This document shows, piece by piece, positions 32,763 through 41,729 of a stretch of DNA of 64,000 nt. The notes below the pieces were generated by a model, which did not search any database, had not been told where the DNA came from, and worked only from the letters and a program-made list of their open reading frames with translations. Source of the stretch: DASQUK01 sp963756425 (GTDB lineage: Bacteria; Actinomycetota; Acidimicrobiia; Acidimicrobiales; VFJN01). How positions within the stretch are numbered: position 1 is the first letter of the stretch; every line of letters starts with the position of its first letter. Position numbers and translations under genes: made by a program. The DNA lies in the NCBI GenBank assembly GCA_963756425.1, contig CAVWNW010000011.1, positions 310,001 to 374,000 of the forward strand, given 5' to 3'.

Positions 32763-33653
32763 CTACGCGTTCCAACGGGGGCCGGCGGCGGCGATTCGCG
32801 ACGGTACGGGGTGGCCGACCACAGCCGCCACCTGGGACGAGACCGCGAGCAGTGCCTGGAGGTCGAACCCGGTCCTCACGCCGAGGTCGTCGCAGAGGTG
32901 GACCAGGTCCTCGGTGGCGAGATTGCCGCCGGCGCCATCGGCGAACGGAGACCCGCCCAGCCCGCCCACCGCCGTGTCGAACCGGGTGACGCCGGCCTGG
33001 AGTGCCGCGTACGCGTTGACAAGCGCCGTGCCCCGGGTGTCATGGAGGTGGAGGCCGACGTCGGTGCCGCTCTCCGCCAGCAGGTCCCCGACGCGACGGG
33101 GCGTCGCCATGCCGGTGGTGTCGGCGTAGGTCACGCTGGTCGAACCGCCCTCCAGGGCCCGGCGGCCCAGGGACGCCACCGAGGCGGGAGCGATGTCGCC
33201 CTCGTAGGGCGACCCGAAGGCGCACGACACCACGGTGTCGATGGCCAGGCCGTCGCCGATGGCCGCCCGGATCGCCCCGACCTGGGCCAGCGACTCGTCG
33301 ACCGACATGTGCACGTTGCGCTGGCTGTACGCCTCGGACGCGGACACGGTCAGCGTGAGGGCGTCGACGCCGGCCTCGGCCGCCAGCTCGGCACCCTTCA
33401 CGTTGGGGACGAGCGCAACCCGGCGAACCGCCGGCGAGCGCGGCAGCGCCGCGATCACCTCGGCTGCCCCCGACATCGCCGGCACCGCCTTCGGGGAGAC
33501 GAACGCCGCCACCTCGATGGTCGAGGCGCCCGCAGCGATCAGCGCCGTGATCAGCTCGACCCGCGTGGCCACGGGCACCATGGCCTCGGGCTGCAGGCCG
33601 TCGCGGGGACCGACCTCGCGGATGGCGATCGACGCGGGCAGGGGCGGGAACAC
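32763..33653 (-). CDS. Hydroxymethylglutaryl-CoA lyase-type enzyme
   Basis: A TIM-barrel HMGL-like protein of about 296 residues: AIREVGPRDGLQPEAMVPVA (R-D-G-Q motif), STIEVAAFVSPKAVPAMSGA, ISCAFGSPYEG-like (VVSCAFGSPYEGDI), GLHLHDTRGTALVNAYAAL (metal-binding H-x-H) and VGGLGGSPFADGAGGNLATE (catalytic-loop Cys replaced region; in human HMGL the loop is GCPYAxGASGN, here GSPFADGAGGN). It would cleave HMG-CoA to acetoacetate and acetyl-CoA in leucine breakdown. The GTG at 33653 is given; a TTG at 33668 overlapping the upstream stop is the alternative. The gene is coupled to the carboxyltransferase gene. Confidence 0.82.
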   Translation of the reverse strand: MFPPLPASIAIREVGPRDGLQPEAMVPVATRVELITALIAAGASTIEVAAFVSPKAVPAMSGAAEVIAALPRSPAVRRVALVPNVKGAELAAEAGVDALTLTVSASEAYSQRNVHMSVDESLAQVGAIRAAIGDGLAIDTVVSCAFGSPYEGDIAPASVASLGRRALEGGSTSVTYADTTGMATPRRVGDLLAESGTDVGLHLHDTRGTALVNAYAALQAGVTRFDTAVGGLGGSPFADGAGGNLATEDLVHLCDDLGVRTGFDLQALLAVSSQVAAVVGHPVPSRIAAAGPRWNA

Positions 33654-33664
33654 GTCGACGCCGG

Positions 33665-35203
33665 TCAAACCGGTGGCACCCCGTGACGGCGGGCGCTGAA
33701 CGCCCGCTCCTTGTCGGCGGCCATCTCCAGTCGCCGGATGCACTCGGCACGCAGATCGGCGAAATCGACGACCGCGTCCACGACCAGCTCCGACGCCAGC
33801 CGATAGAGGTCGACGTCGGTCTCGTACAACTCGCGCTGCGCCGCGACGAACGCGGCTCGCTCGCCCTCGTCGGCAATGGCGGCGATCTTGTTGGCGAACA
33901 CGGCGTTGACCGCCGCCTCCGGCCCCATCACCGCGATCTTGGCCGTCGGCAGCGCCAGCGTGGCCTCGGGCTCGAACGCCGGGCCCGACATCGCATACAG
34001 GCCGGCGCCGTAGGCCTTGCGCACGATGATCGACAGCTTGGGCACGGTGGCCTCGCTCACCGCGGTGACCATCTTCGCCCCGTGGCGGATGATCCCCTGG
34101 CGCTCGACCTCGGTGCCGATCATGAACCCCGGGACGTCGGCCAGGAACAGGAGGGGGATGTTGAACGCATCGCACAGCCAGACGAACCGGGCCGCCTTGT
34201 CGGCCGAGTCGACGAACAGCACGCCGCCCTTCTGCATCGGGTTGTTGGCCACGATGCCCACCGGCCGCCCGTCCAGCAGCGCCAGCCCCGTGATCACCTC
34301 CGGCGCGAACAACGGCATCCGCTCGAAGAACGACTCGGCGTCCACCAGCCCGTCGATCAGTTCGTGCATGTCGTATGCGAGGTGCTCCTCGGCCGGCACC
34401 ATCGCCGCCGTGAGCAACTGCGCCGCGTCGCGTGGCTCGTAGCGCGCCGGGGTGTGCCGCCAGCTCTGCGGGAAGTAGCCGAACCACGCCCGAGCCTGGT
34501 CGAGCGCGTCCTCGTCGTCGGCGGCGAGGTTGTCGCCGCAACCCGACACGGTGGCGTGCATGCGCGCGCCGCCCATCTCCTCCAGCGACGTCACCTCGCC
34601 GATGACCATCTCGGCCATGCGCGGCGAGCCCAGGTACATCGAGGCGTTGCCCTCGACCATGAACACGACGTCGCAGAAGCTCGGGATGTAGGCGCCGCCG
34701 GCCGCCGACGGGCCGAAGAGGCAGCAGATCTGGGGCACGCGGCCCGAGAGGCGTACCTGGTTGTAGAAGATGCGACCGGCGCCGCGGCGACCGGGGAAGA
34801 GCTCGACCTGGTCGGTGATGCGGGCGCCGGCCGAGTCGACCAGCCAGAACACGGGCAGCTCGTGGCGCAGCGCGTGCTCGGTGAGCCGAACGATCTTCTC
34901 CACCGTGCGGGCGCCCCACGACCCTGCTTTCACAGTGGGATCGTTGGCCATGACGCACACCGGCCGCCCATCGACCCGGCCGACGCCGGTGACCACGCCG
35001 TCGGCCGGCAGGTCTTCGGCCCGGTTGTTGGCCAGCAATCCGTCCTCGACGAACGAGTCCTTGTCGAGCAGCAGCGCCAGGCGATCGCGCACGAAGAGCT
35101 TGCCCTGGGCGGCCAGCTTGTCGCCGGCCTTGTCGAGGTTCCCGGCCAGCGCCCGCTCGGTCAGCCGCGCCAGCTGGTCGTGGGGATCGGGACGCTCGCT
35201 CAA
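33665..35203 (-). CDS. Acyl-CoA carboxylase beta (carboxyltransferase) subunit
   Basis: A 512-residue biotin-dependent carboxyltransferase with two crotonase-fold halves: KLFVRDRLALLLDKDSF, PVFWLVDSAGARI, PQICCLFGPSAAGGAYIPSF (acyl-CoA site), EEMGGARMHATVSGCGD, then PLLFLADVPGFMIG and RKAYGAGLYAMSGPAFEPEA (biotin side). The start is TTG (35203), the only codon giving a full-length family N-terminus. Placement before an HMG-CoA lyase suggests methylcrotonyl-CoA carboxylase of leucine breakdown, but the substrate cannot be read from sequence and no biotin-carboxylase subunit is in the window. Confidence 0.85.
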   Translation of the reverse strand: MSERPDPHDQLARLTERALAGNLDKAGDKLAAQGKLFVRDRLALLLDKDSFVEDGLLANNRAEDLPADGVVTGVGRVDGRPVCVMANDPTVKAGSWGARTVEKIVRLTEHALRHELPVFWLVDSAGARITDQVELFPGRRGAGRIFYNQVRLSGRVPQICCLFGPSAAGGAYIPSFCDVVFMVEGNASMYLGSPRMAEMVIGEVTSLEEMGGARMHATVSGCGDNLAADDEDALDQARAWFGYFPQSWRHTPARYEPRDAAQLLTAAMVPAEEHLAYDMHELIDGLVDAESFFERMPLFAPEVITGLALLDGRPVGIVANNPMQKGGVLFVDSADKAARFVWLCDAFNIPLLFLADVPGFMIGTEVERQGIIRHGAKMVTAVSEATVPKLSIIVRKAYGAGLYAMSGPAFEPEATLALPTAKIAVMGPEAAVNAVFANKIAAIADEGERAAFVAAQRELYETDVDLYRLASELVVDAVVDFADLRAECIRRLEMAADKERAFSARRHGVPPV

Positions 35204-35216
35204 GTGAAGAACCCCG

Positions 35217-36293
35217 TCACGTGCGTCGGATCGCCAGCACCGCCACGTCGTCATCGAGCGCCTCGGACGCGAAGTCGCGCGCCGCCTCCAGCAGGTTCTT
35301 GCAGAGCACGCCCGCCGCCACTCCGGGGTCGCGGCGCAGCGAGTTGGCGATCCGCTCCTCACCGAAGATCTGCTCGCCGTTGCGCACCTCGGCCAGCCCG
35401 TCGGTGTAGAGCAGCAACAGGTCGCCGGCGTTAAGCGGGATCTCGCGGCTGTGGTAGTGGCCCTGGGGATCGAGCATGAGCAGCGGCCCGGTCGAGCGCA
35501 GGGGCCGCACGTCCTTGTCGTGCCACAGCCAGGCCGCGGGATGCCCGGCCGAGGCGAACCGCAGCGTGCCGGCATCGGTGTCGAAGACGACCACCACCAG
35601 GGAGATGAACTCCTCGGTGCGCTCGGGGGCGAGCATCTGAGTGTTGAGCTCCTCGAGCGCCTGGGCCGGGTCGCGGTACTGGCGCAAGAACACCCGCAGC
35701 AGGTACTTGGCCTGGAAGGCGGTGATGGACGCCTCGATGCCGCGGCCGGTCACGTCGCCGATCACCGCGGCGATGCGCGACGGCGCCACCCGGAACACGT
35801 CGAAGAAGTCCCCGGCCATGACGCCGGTGCCGGGCTGGTAGACGCGGCCCAGCTCGAAGCCCGCGAACTGGGGCAAGTCCTCTGGCGCCAGCCGGGCGGC
35901 CCAGCGCTTGGGCGCGAGCTCCTCCTGGCTGAGGACCTCCTCGGCCTTGCGCTCGATGGTCGAGCGATCCTCGGCCAGCTGGGCCTCGCGCGTGAAGTCC
36001 CGGCCGAACGCCACGGACAGCGCCACCGGGACGAGGATCAGCACGAACAGCAGGCTGGGGATGTTCTCCCCCGCCACCACCACGCCGGCGGCGGCGATGG
36101 CGAGCACGGCGTACAGGCAGGTGGTGTGGAGGTCCTTGCGAAACGCGGATCGCGCCAGGACCGTGACGTCGGCATCGGGGCCGCGTTCGCCCTCGACCCG
36201 CCTCCACACGACGAAGAGGCGGCGTGTCGATCGAGCCCACACGATGGCCGCCACGAGCGAAGAGACCGCCACGAGGGCGAGGATCGGCTTCAT
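35217..36293 (-). CDS. Membrane-anchored PP2C/SpoIIE-type phosphatase
   Basis: A 358-residue protein. An N-terminal helix (KPILALVAVSSLVAAIVWA) and two more hydrophobic segments (LYAVLAIAAAGVVVAG; IPSLLFVLILVPVALSVAF) anchor it. A short coiled linker (EDRSTIERKAEEVLSQEELA) leads to the RsbU/SpoIIE domain: QPGTGVMAGDFFDVF, AAVIGDVTGRGIEASI, LRFASAGHPAAWLW, LLLLYTDGLAEVRNG and ALDDDVAVLAIRRT, with all metal-binding Asp. It should dephosphorylate an anti-sigma antagonist (STAS) in a partner-switch. No STAS or kinase gene is adjacent; the STAS genes near 28 kb are on the island. Confidence 0.87.
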   Translation of the reverse strand: MKPILALVAVSSLVAAIVWARSTRRLFVVWRRVEGERGPDADVTVLARSAFRKDLHTTCLYAVLAIAAAGVVVAGENIPSLLFVLILVPVALSVAFGRDFTREAQLAEDRSTIERKAEEVLSQEELAPKRWAARLAPEDLPQFAGFELGRVYQPGTGVMAGDFFDVFRVAPSRIAAVIGDVTGRGIEASITAFQAKYLLRVFLRQYRDPAQALEELNTQMLAPERTEEFISLVVVVFDTDAGTLRFASAGHPAAWLWHDKDVRPLRSTGPLLMLDPQGHYHSREIPLNAGDLLLLYTDGLAEVRNGEQIFGEERIANSLRRDPGVAAGVLCKNLLEAARDFASEALDDDVAVLAIRRT

Positions 36294-36361
36294 GTCGGCC
36301 AAGATGCTACCGGTGGGACAGCGCTGCGGGGTGTGGCGTTCACGTAACGTCAACCCTTCGC

Positions 36362-37678
36362 TCAACCCCGGCGCCGCACGCGGACCTTGACCGGGGTGGC
36401 GCCGAGATCGAACGCCTCCCGGAGCCTTCGCTCGAGATAGCGCAGGTAGGTGCGGGGCAGCTCGCGGTTGACGAAGAGGGTGAAGGTCGGCGGCTCGGCG
36501 GCGCCCTGGGTGGCATAGAGCACCCGGGCGCCCCCCGGGGCCGCGTGGGCCTGTTGGGCCTCCTGGATGACGGCGTTGACCCGACCGGTGGGGATGCGCC
36601 GCGTGTAGGCGTCGACGCTGCGCTCCAGCGCCGGGAAGAGCTTGTGCACGCCGCGGCCGGTCAGCGCAGTGATGGGCAGGACGGGTGCGTCGCCGATGAA
36701 TCGCAGCTTGTCCCCGACCTGCCAGCGCACCTCGGCCCGCCGATCGGCGTCGAGCAGCTCCCACTTGTTGAGTACCAGGACGATCGGGCACCCGGCGGCG
36801 TCGATGCGCTCCGCCAGGCGCTGATCCTGCCCGGTGACCCCGTCGGTGGCGTCGATGACCAGCAGCGCCACGTCGGCGTCGTCGACGGCCTGCAGCGCCC
36901 GCACCAGCGAGTAGTACTCGGTGCCCTCGCCGATCTTCGAGCGCCGGCGCATGCCGGCGGTGTCGACCAGCCGGACGGGCCCGAGGTCGGTCTCGATCAC
37001 CGTGTCGATCGAATCGCGGGTGGTGCCGGGGAGGTCGTGGACGACCGACCGTTCGTCGCCGGTGAGCTGGTTGAACAGGGTCGACTTGCCGACGTTCGGC
37101 CGCCCCACGATGGCGACGGCGATCCCCTCGGGCGAGGCTTCGGCTGTCGACGGTTCCAACGCCTCCGCATCCGCCCCCGGCTCGTGGTCGGGCAACAGCT
37201 CGACCAGGGCGTCCAGGAGGTCGCCGGTGCCGCGGCCATGCAGTGCGCTGACGGGGTAGGGATCCCCGAGGCCCAGGCTCAACAGCTCCCAGACCATCGC
37301 CTCGCGGCTCACGTCGTCGACCTTGTTCGCCACCAGCAGGGTGGGCTTGCCGCGCCGCCGGAGCAGCTCAGCGACCCGGCTGTCCTCCTCGGTGATGCCC
37401 GTGGTGACGTCCACGACGAGCAGGACGACGTCGGCCTCGGCGATGGCGCGCTCGGCCTGCTGGCTCACCTTGGCATCGAGGTCGCTGCCCCCGACCATCC
37501 ACCCGCCCGTGTCCACGAGCCGGAACGGCCGACCGAGCCAGTCGGCGTCGACGTCCTTGCGGTCGCGGGTGACCCCCGGCTGCTCCTGCACGATGGCCGC
37601 CCGACGGCCGACGATGCGGTTGAGCAGCGTCGATTTGCCGACGTTGGGCCGCCCCACGATGGCGACCACGGACGGCAT
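36362..37678 (-). CDS. der: GTPase Der (EngA), ribosome assembly
   Basis: A 438-residue protein with two tandem GTPase domains and a C-terminal KH-like domain. The first P-loop is GRPNVGKSTLLNRIVG (about 9-24) with DTGG and NKVD; the second is GRPNVGKSTLFNQLTG (about 196-211) with DTAGMRRRSKIGEG and NKWELLD. The C-terminal KH-like part includes PPTFTLFVNRELPRTYLRYL. It acts in 50S subunit maturation. It directly follows the DUF512 gene (1 base between), so the two are one operon. Confidence 0.96.
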   Translation of the reverse strand: MPSVVAIVGRPNVGKSTLLNRIVGRRAAIVQEQPGVTRDRKDVDADWLGRPFRLVDTGGWMVGGSDLDAKVSQQAERAIAEADVVLLVVDVTTGITEEDSRVAELLRRRGKPTLLVANKVDDVSREAMVWELLSLGLGDPYPVSALHGRGTGDLLDALVELLPDHEPGADAEALEPSTAEASPEGIAVAIVGRPNVGKSTLFNQLTGDERSVVHDLPGTTRDSIDTVIETDLGPVRLVDTAGMRRRSKIGEGTEYYSLVRALQAVDDADVALLVIDATDGVTGQDQRLAERIDAAGCPIVLVLNKWELLDADRRAEVRWQVGDKLRFIGDAPVLPITALTGRGVHKLFPALERSVDAYTRRIPTGRVNAVIQEAQQAHAAPGGARVLYATQGAAEPPTFTLFVNRELPRTYLRYLERRLREAFDLGATPVKVRVRRRG

Positions 37679-37679
37679 G

Positions 37680-39107
37680 TCAGCCTCCCGGGGGCGCGCC
37701 GAGGGCGGCCCGCAGCGAGTGGCCGTCGGCGGGCACGATCTCGACGGGAACAGGGAGGTCGGCGGGCCCGGTGCCGTCGAGGAACCGGCCCTGGGTGAGG
37801 CACACGTCGGGCAGGAGGTAGCGGTGGCCGCGTGGCTCGTCGGCCAGCACCCGCGCGAGGTCGGCGCCCACCATCAGGCCCGTCACAGCCACGTTCCCCC
37901 CGAAGTACCGGTTGTCGACGGTCACGATCCGGACGTCGGGCCTGCCCAGCCGCGCGACCAGCGGCTCCAGGACGCGGGCGCCGTACGGAGCCGTCAGGAC
38001 GGCGACGGGGGCGTCACGGCGGGGGCCGATGCGCAGCAGCTGGTCGCCGGTGGCCCGCACGCCGCGGTACGGCTCGTACTCGGCGTCGGACGATCCCGAC
38101 AGGTCGGCATCGGCGGAGCGGAAGAACCCGCCGCGGTCCTCGGAGGTCGCCCTCGCACCGGTCTCGAAAAGCTCGGCCTCGAAGGCTCGCGCCATGCCGA
38201 TGCCGTCCTCGTACATCGGAAAGTCCCCGTAGACGGCTGCAGCCGGAAACGGACGATCGGCCAGCAGGTAGTACTCGTCGGCCGCGAACACAATGCGGTG
38301 GCCGAGCACGGTGGAGAAGACCTCCTGCCAGTCGTGCACGCAGTCGACCACGGCCACGGCCTCGGCGCGAGTGTGCGGCCGCATGCGCGCCTCGGCGTTG
38401 AAGCGCGACACACCCAGCGGCACGACGCACAGCGACGCCAGCTCGGCGTAGCGGTCGAGCACACCGGCCAGCGTGTCGTCGAGCACCGCACCGTCGTTCA
38501 CGCCGGGGCACACGACCACCTGGCCATGGACCTCGATGCCGCGGTCGAGCAGCGCCCGTAGCCAGCGCAGGCTCGTGGCGCCCCGCCGGTTCCGCAGCAT
38601 CTCGGCCCGCACCTCCGGATCGGTGGCATGGATGCTCACGTACAGCGGGCTCAGCCCCTCGCTGACGACCCGCTCGAGGTCCGCCTCCGTGAACCGGGTG
38701 AGGGTCGTGAAGTTCCCGTAGAGGAACGACAGGCGGTAGTCGTCGTCCTTGAGGTAAAGGCTGCGCCGCAGGGCGTGCCCGCCGCTCCCAGCGCCGTTCT
38801 TGGCCGATGGGAGCTGGTAGATGAAGCAGAACTCACAGTGGTTGTCGCAGGTGCGCACCCTGTCGAACAGCGCAGAGTGCACCTCGACGCCGAGGGGCTC
38901 CCCCGACCGCTTGTCCACCTCCACGAGCGTCTCCAGCCCCCCACGCCGCACCTCGACCGCCAGCGCCGCGTCGTCGACGAGCTGGCGCCACTCCAGCAGG
39001 TCGCGGGGCACCTCGCCATTGATGGAGACGATCTCGTCGCCCTCTACCAGGCCGACGCGGGCGGCCGGCGATCCGGGCGCGACGGCGACGACACGGGGGG
39101 CAGACAC
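37680..39107 (-). CDS. DUF512 radical-SAM protein with N-terminal PDZ
   Basis: A 475-residue protein. Residues 1-65 form a PDZ-like domain (AVAPGSPAARVGLVEGDEIV). Then CDNHCEFCFIYQLP holds the C-x3-C-x2-C iron-sulfur motif of radical SAM enzymes (about 88-95), followed by a barrel (LSFLYGNFTTLTRFTEADLE; SPLYVSIHATDPEVRAEML; CPGVNDG) and the DUF512 C-terminal domain (VDNRYFGGNVAVTGLMVGAD; LLPDVCLTQGRFLDG). It is commonly found next to der; the reaction is unknown. The GTG start is 93 bp from the divergent ispH start. Confidence 0.9.
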   Translation of the reverse strand: MSAPRVVAVAPGSPAARVGLVEGDEIVSINGEVPRDLLEWRQLVDDAALAVEVRRGGLETLVEVDKRSGEPLGVEVHSALFDRVRTCDNHCEFCFIYQLPSAKNGAGSGGHALRRSLYLKDDDYRLSFLYGNFTTLTRFTEADLERVVSEGLSPLYVSIHATDPEVRAEMLRNRRGATSLRWLRALLDRGIEVHGQVVVCPGVNDGAVLDDTLAGVLDRYAELASLCVVPLGVSRFNAEARMRPHTRAEAVAVVDCVHDWQEVFSTVLGHRIVFAADEYYLLADRPFPAAAVYGDFPMYEDGIGMARAFEAELFETGARATSEDRGGFFRSADADLSGSSDAEYEPYRGVRATGDQLLRIGPRRDAPVAVLTAPYGARVLEPLVARLGRPDVRIVTVDNRYFGGNVAVTGLMVGADLARVLADEPRGHRYLLPDVCLTQGRFLDGTGPADLPVPVEIVPADGHSLRAALGAPPGG

Positions 39108-39200
39108 AGGCGACAGAGTCTACTGACCTGGTGCTCGGCACCGACTCGCCGGGGTTGGCGCCCGACGGGCTCCGGGCGCAGCCGTGGGTACGCTGGGCCG

Positions 39201-40232
39201 ATGCCCGTGGACAAGGTTCTCCTCGCCGCGCCCCGCGGGTTCTGCGCGGGCGTGGAGATGGCGATCAAGGCGTTGGCCTGGATGGTGCGGGCGTTCGAGC
39301 CGCCCGTGTACTGCTACCACGAGATCGTCCACAACCAGCAGGTCGTCGACCGGTTCCGCGACCTGGGCGTGGTGTTCGTCGACGACATCGCCGAGGTGCC
39401 GGAGGGGCGCCCGATCATGCTCTCCGCCCACGGCTCCGCCCCCGAGGTGGTGGCGGCGGCCCGGGCGCGGGGTAGCCACGTCGTGAATGCCGTGTGCCCG
39501 CTGGTCACCAAGGTCCACCACGAGGTCAAGGTGCGGTCCGGCAAGGGCTACCGCATCGTCTACGTGGGCCACCAAGGCCACGAGGAGGCGGTCGGCACGA
39601 TGGCCGTGGCCCCAGACGCCATCGACCTGGTGGAGTCGGTCGCCGATGTCGACGCCCTCTCCGCCACCGACCAGCCGGTGGCCCTGTTGGCGCAGACCAC
39701 GCTCTCGCACCGCGACTGGGCGGCCGTGGCCGAGCGGACCGCCGAGCGGTTCCCCGGCCTGTGGCGACCGGGCCGCAGCGATCTCTGCTTCGCCACCACC
39801 AACCGCCAGTCCGCCCTGGCGGAGATCGCGTCCCGTTGCGACGCGGTGGTGGTCATCGGGTCGGCCAACTCCTCCAACACTCGAGCCCTGGAGAAGCTGG
39901 CGCACGGGTCCGGCTGCGCCCGCGTCTACAGGATCAACGCGGCCGAGGAGCTGCCCGACGACCTGACCGGCACCGTCGGGGTGACGGCGGGGGCGTCGGC
40001 GCCGGAGGAACTGGTCGATGCGGTGATCGCCCGGCTCGCACCGGTCCAAGGGGTCGAGGAGGTCAGGATCACCGACGAGGACGAGTACTTCCCGCCGCCG
40101 CGCGAGCTGCGCGACCTCCTCAGCGGCGTCGACGTGCTGGCCACGTTCGGGTTCGGCGGCTCGGTGCCCGATCGGCCCGAGGTCAACGACCGCCAGCTGC
40201 GCGCCAGCGACGTCCTCGCCATGCTCGCCTGA
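39201..40232 (+). CDS. ispH: 4-hydroxy-3-methylbut-2-enyl diphosphate reductase IspH
   Basis: The last enzyme of the MEP isoprenoid pathway, 343 residues. The three iron-sulfur Cys are Cys15 (PRGFCAGVEMAI), Cys99 (VVNAVCPLVTKVH) and Cys196 (SDLCFATTNRQ). Substrate-binding motifs EIVHNQQVV, LSAHGSAPEV, GHQGHEEAVGTM and SANSSNT are all present. The ATG at 39201 matches the family's start; upstream open frame is antisense to the DUF512 gene. It is a monocistronic unit divergent from DUF512-der and convergent with the LLM oxidoreductase gene. Confidence 0.96.
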   Translation: MPVDKVLLAAPRGFCAGVEMAIKALAWMVRAFEPPVYCYHEIVHNQQVVDRFRDLGVVFVDDIAEVPEGRPIMLSAHGSAPEVVAAARARGSHVVNAVCPLVTKVHHEVKVRSGKGYRIVYVGHQGHEEAVGTMAVAPDAIDLVESVADVDALSATDQPVALLAQTTLSHRDWAAVAERTAERFPGLWRPGRSDLCFATTNRQSALAEIASRCDAVVVIGSANSSNTRALEKLAHGSGCARVYRINAAEELPDDLTGTVGVTAGASAPEELVDAVIARLAPVQGVEEVRITDEDEYFPPPRELRDLLSGVDVLATFGFGGSVPDRPEVNDRQLRASDVLAMLA

Positions 40233-40241
40233 GCCGGTCCA

Positions 40242-41039
40242 CTACGTGGGCGGCCCGGCGGCGATGACGTCGCGAACGCCGGCGACGTCGACGTCGAACG
40301 GCGAGAACCGGACCAGCCACCAGGTGGCACCGGCGGCGCCCCAGGGTGCCGGATCGTCGCCCGGCCAGCCCTCGACGACGACCTCGAACGGGGTGGCCGA
40401 CGGGCGGTCCCCGAGCTCGCCGACCAGCTCGGCGAGCTGCCCGGGCGCCTTGAGGTCGATCGGGAAGTAGCCGTCGTAGCGGGCCGCCCGCCGCAGCGGC
40501 TTTCGGTTGGGCCAGCGTCCGGCGACCCACACCGGCACCCGGGGCCGCTGGATGGGTGTAGGCCTGAACGTCACCCCGTCCGCCATGTAGTGGGCCCCCA
40601 CGTGGCGCACCTCCTCGCCGGACCAGAGGGCGGTCACCACGTCGAGGGCCTCATCGAGCATGGCTCCCCGCGTGCCGTTATCCAGCTCGTCGCCGAAGGC
40701 CGACAGCTCGCGGGCCGAGTCGCGGCCGGTGCCGACGCCGAGCACGAGTCGTCCGCCCGACAGCTGGTCGATCCCGGTGGCCTGGCGGGCGACGATGTGC
40801 GGTCGGCGCCGGGGAAGCGGCGTGACGAGCGGACCGATCCGCACGCGCTCGGTCGCCACGGCGATCGCCGCGAGGGTGGTCCAGGCGTCGGCGACGTGGG
40901 TGGCGGGCGCCCGGTACTGCACGTGGTCCCACACGAACACGCCGTCGAACCCCGCTCGCTCGGCCTCGGCCGCCAGGCCGGCGGTCACGCGCGGATCGCT
41001 CAGCTCTCCGAAGATCGGCAGGAACAGTCCGCTGCGCAC
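40242..41039 (-). CDS. LLM-class F420/flavin-dependent oxidoreductase
   Basis: A 265-residue luciferase-like monooxygenase-fold protein: SGLFLPIFGELSDPRVTAGL, GFDGVFVWDHVQYR, RVRIGPLVTPLPRRRPHIVA, DQLSGGRLVLGVGTGRD and VPVWVAGRWPNRKPLRRAAR. The motif pattern fits actinomycete F420-dependent members; substrate unknown. The GTG at 41039 gives the expected N-terminus but has no strong ribosome site. The gene is divergent from the DUF1269 gene, 34 bp apart. Confidence 0.85.
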   Translation of the reverse strand: MRSGLFLPIFGELSDPRVTAGLAAEAERAGFDGVFVWDHVQYRAPATHVADAWTTLAAIAVATERVRIGPLVTPLPRRRPHIVARQATGIDQLSGGRLVLGVGTGRDSARELSAFGDELDNGTRGAMLDEALDVVTALWSGEEVRHVGAHYMADGVTFRPTPIQRPRVPVWVAGRWPNRKPLRRAARYDGYFPIDLKAPGQLAELVGELGDRPSATPFEVVVEGWPGDDPAPWGAAGATWWLVRFSPFDVDVAGVRDVIAAGPPT

Positions 41040-41073
41040 TCGCCGGAGGCTAGAGCCGTGCCAGGCTTGTGGC

Positions 41074-41598
41074 GTGACCGATCCACCCTTGGAGCAGAAG
41101 GAACGCACCCTGGTCGGCGTCTCCTTCGGCGATGCGTTCCGTGCGCAGGAGTTCCTGACCGCAGCGACCCGGCTGGCCGCCAATCAGCGTCTCAAACTGC
41201 TGGACGCCGTCTTTGTCACCAAGAACGACTCCGGCCACACGACCGTGCGAGAGACCGTCGACCCGACGCCGGGCCGCTCGGCGTTCTCGGGTGCGCTGTG
41301 GGCCGGGCTGTTCGGCCTGATCCTGGGCGGCCCGGTCGGCTGGGCGATCGGCGCCGGGGTCGGCGCCGGCACCGGGGTCGTGGCGGCGAAGGTCATCGAC
41401 CACGGCGTGAGCGACGAGTGGGTGGCGTGGTTCCGCGACACGGTGCAGTCAGGGACGACGACGCTGGTGCTGCTCGTCGAGGACCTCGACCGCGACGCGC
41501 TGGTGGCCGAGCTGAAGCGCTTCGCGGGGGCCACGCTGGTGTACGCCAACCTCGACCCCGACTGGCTCGACCGCATCCGCGACGCGCTGTCCCGCTGA
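41074..41598 (+). CDS. DUF1269-type protein
   Basis: A 174-residue protein with the DUF1269 layout: an N-terminal domain (TLVGVSFGDAFRAQEFLTAA; LKLLDAVFVTKNDSGHTTVR), a Gly-rich hairpin (LWAGLFGLILGGPVGWAIGA and GVGAGTGVVAAKV) and a C-terminal ferredoxin-like part (TTTLVLLVEDLDRDALVAEL; LVYANLDPDWLDRIRDAL). The GTG start is set by the domain start and the absence of alternatives. It differs from the island copy at 18940-19449 in its longer C-terminal domain. Confidence 0.8.
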   Translation: MTDPPLEQKERTLVGVSFGDAFRAQEFLTAATRLAANQRLKLLDAVFVTKNDSGHTTVRETVDPTPGRSAFSGALWAGLFGLILGGPVGWAIGAGVGAGTGVVAAKVIDHGVSDEWVAWFRDTVQSGTTTLVLLVEDLDRDALVAELKRFAGATLVYANLDPDWLDRIRDALSR

Positions 41599-41618
41599 CC
41601 GGCGGCGCCCCCCCACGG

Positions 41619-41670
41619 CGAACTTGCCGCACTTAGCGCTGCCATGACGCGTCCAACTGCGGCAAGTTCG
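41619..41670. terminator. Perfect inverted repeat between convergent genes
   Basis: CGAACTTGCCGCA (41619-41631) and its exact complement (41658-41670) are separated by 26 bases. It lies between DUF1269 (ends 41598, plus) and plsC (ends 41730, minus), so a bidirectional terminator is likely; there is no U-run. Confidence 0.5.
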
Positions 41671-41729
41671 GGGATCATTGACGGCTTGCGGTCGCGCCGA
41701 CTCCGCCTGGGTAGCGGGCCATCGGCGCG

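Noticed and set aside
33683..35434. Long plus-strand open frame (583 codons)
   Set aside because: It is antisense to the well-supported acyl-CoA carboxylase gene; in high-GC DNA such shadow frames are common.
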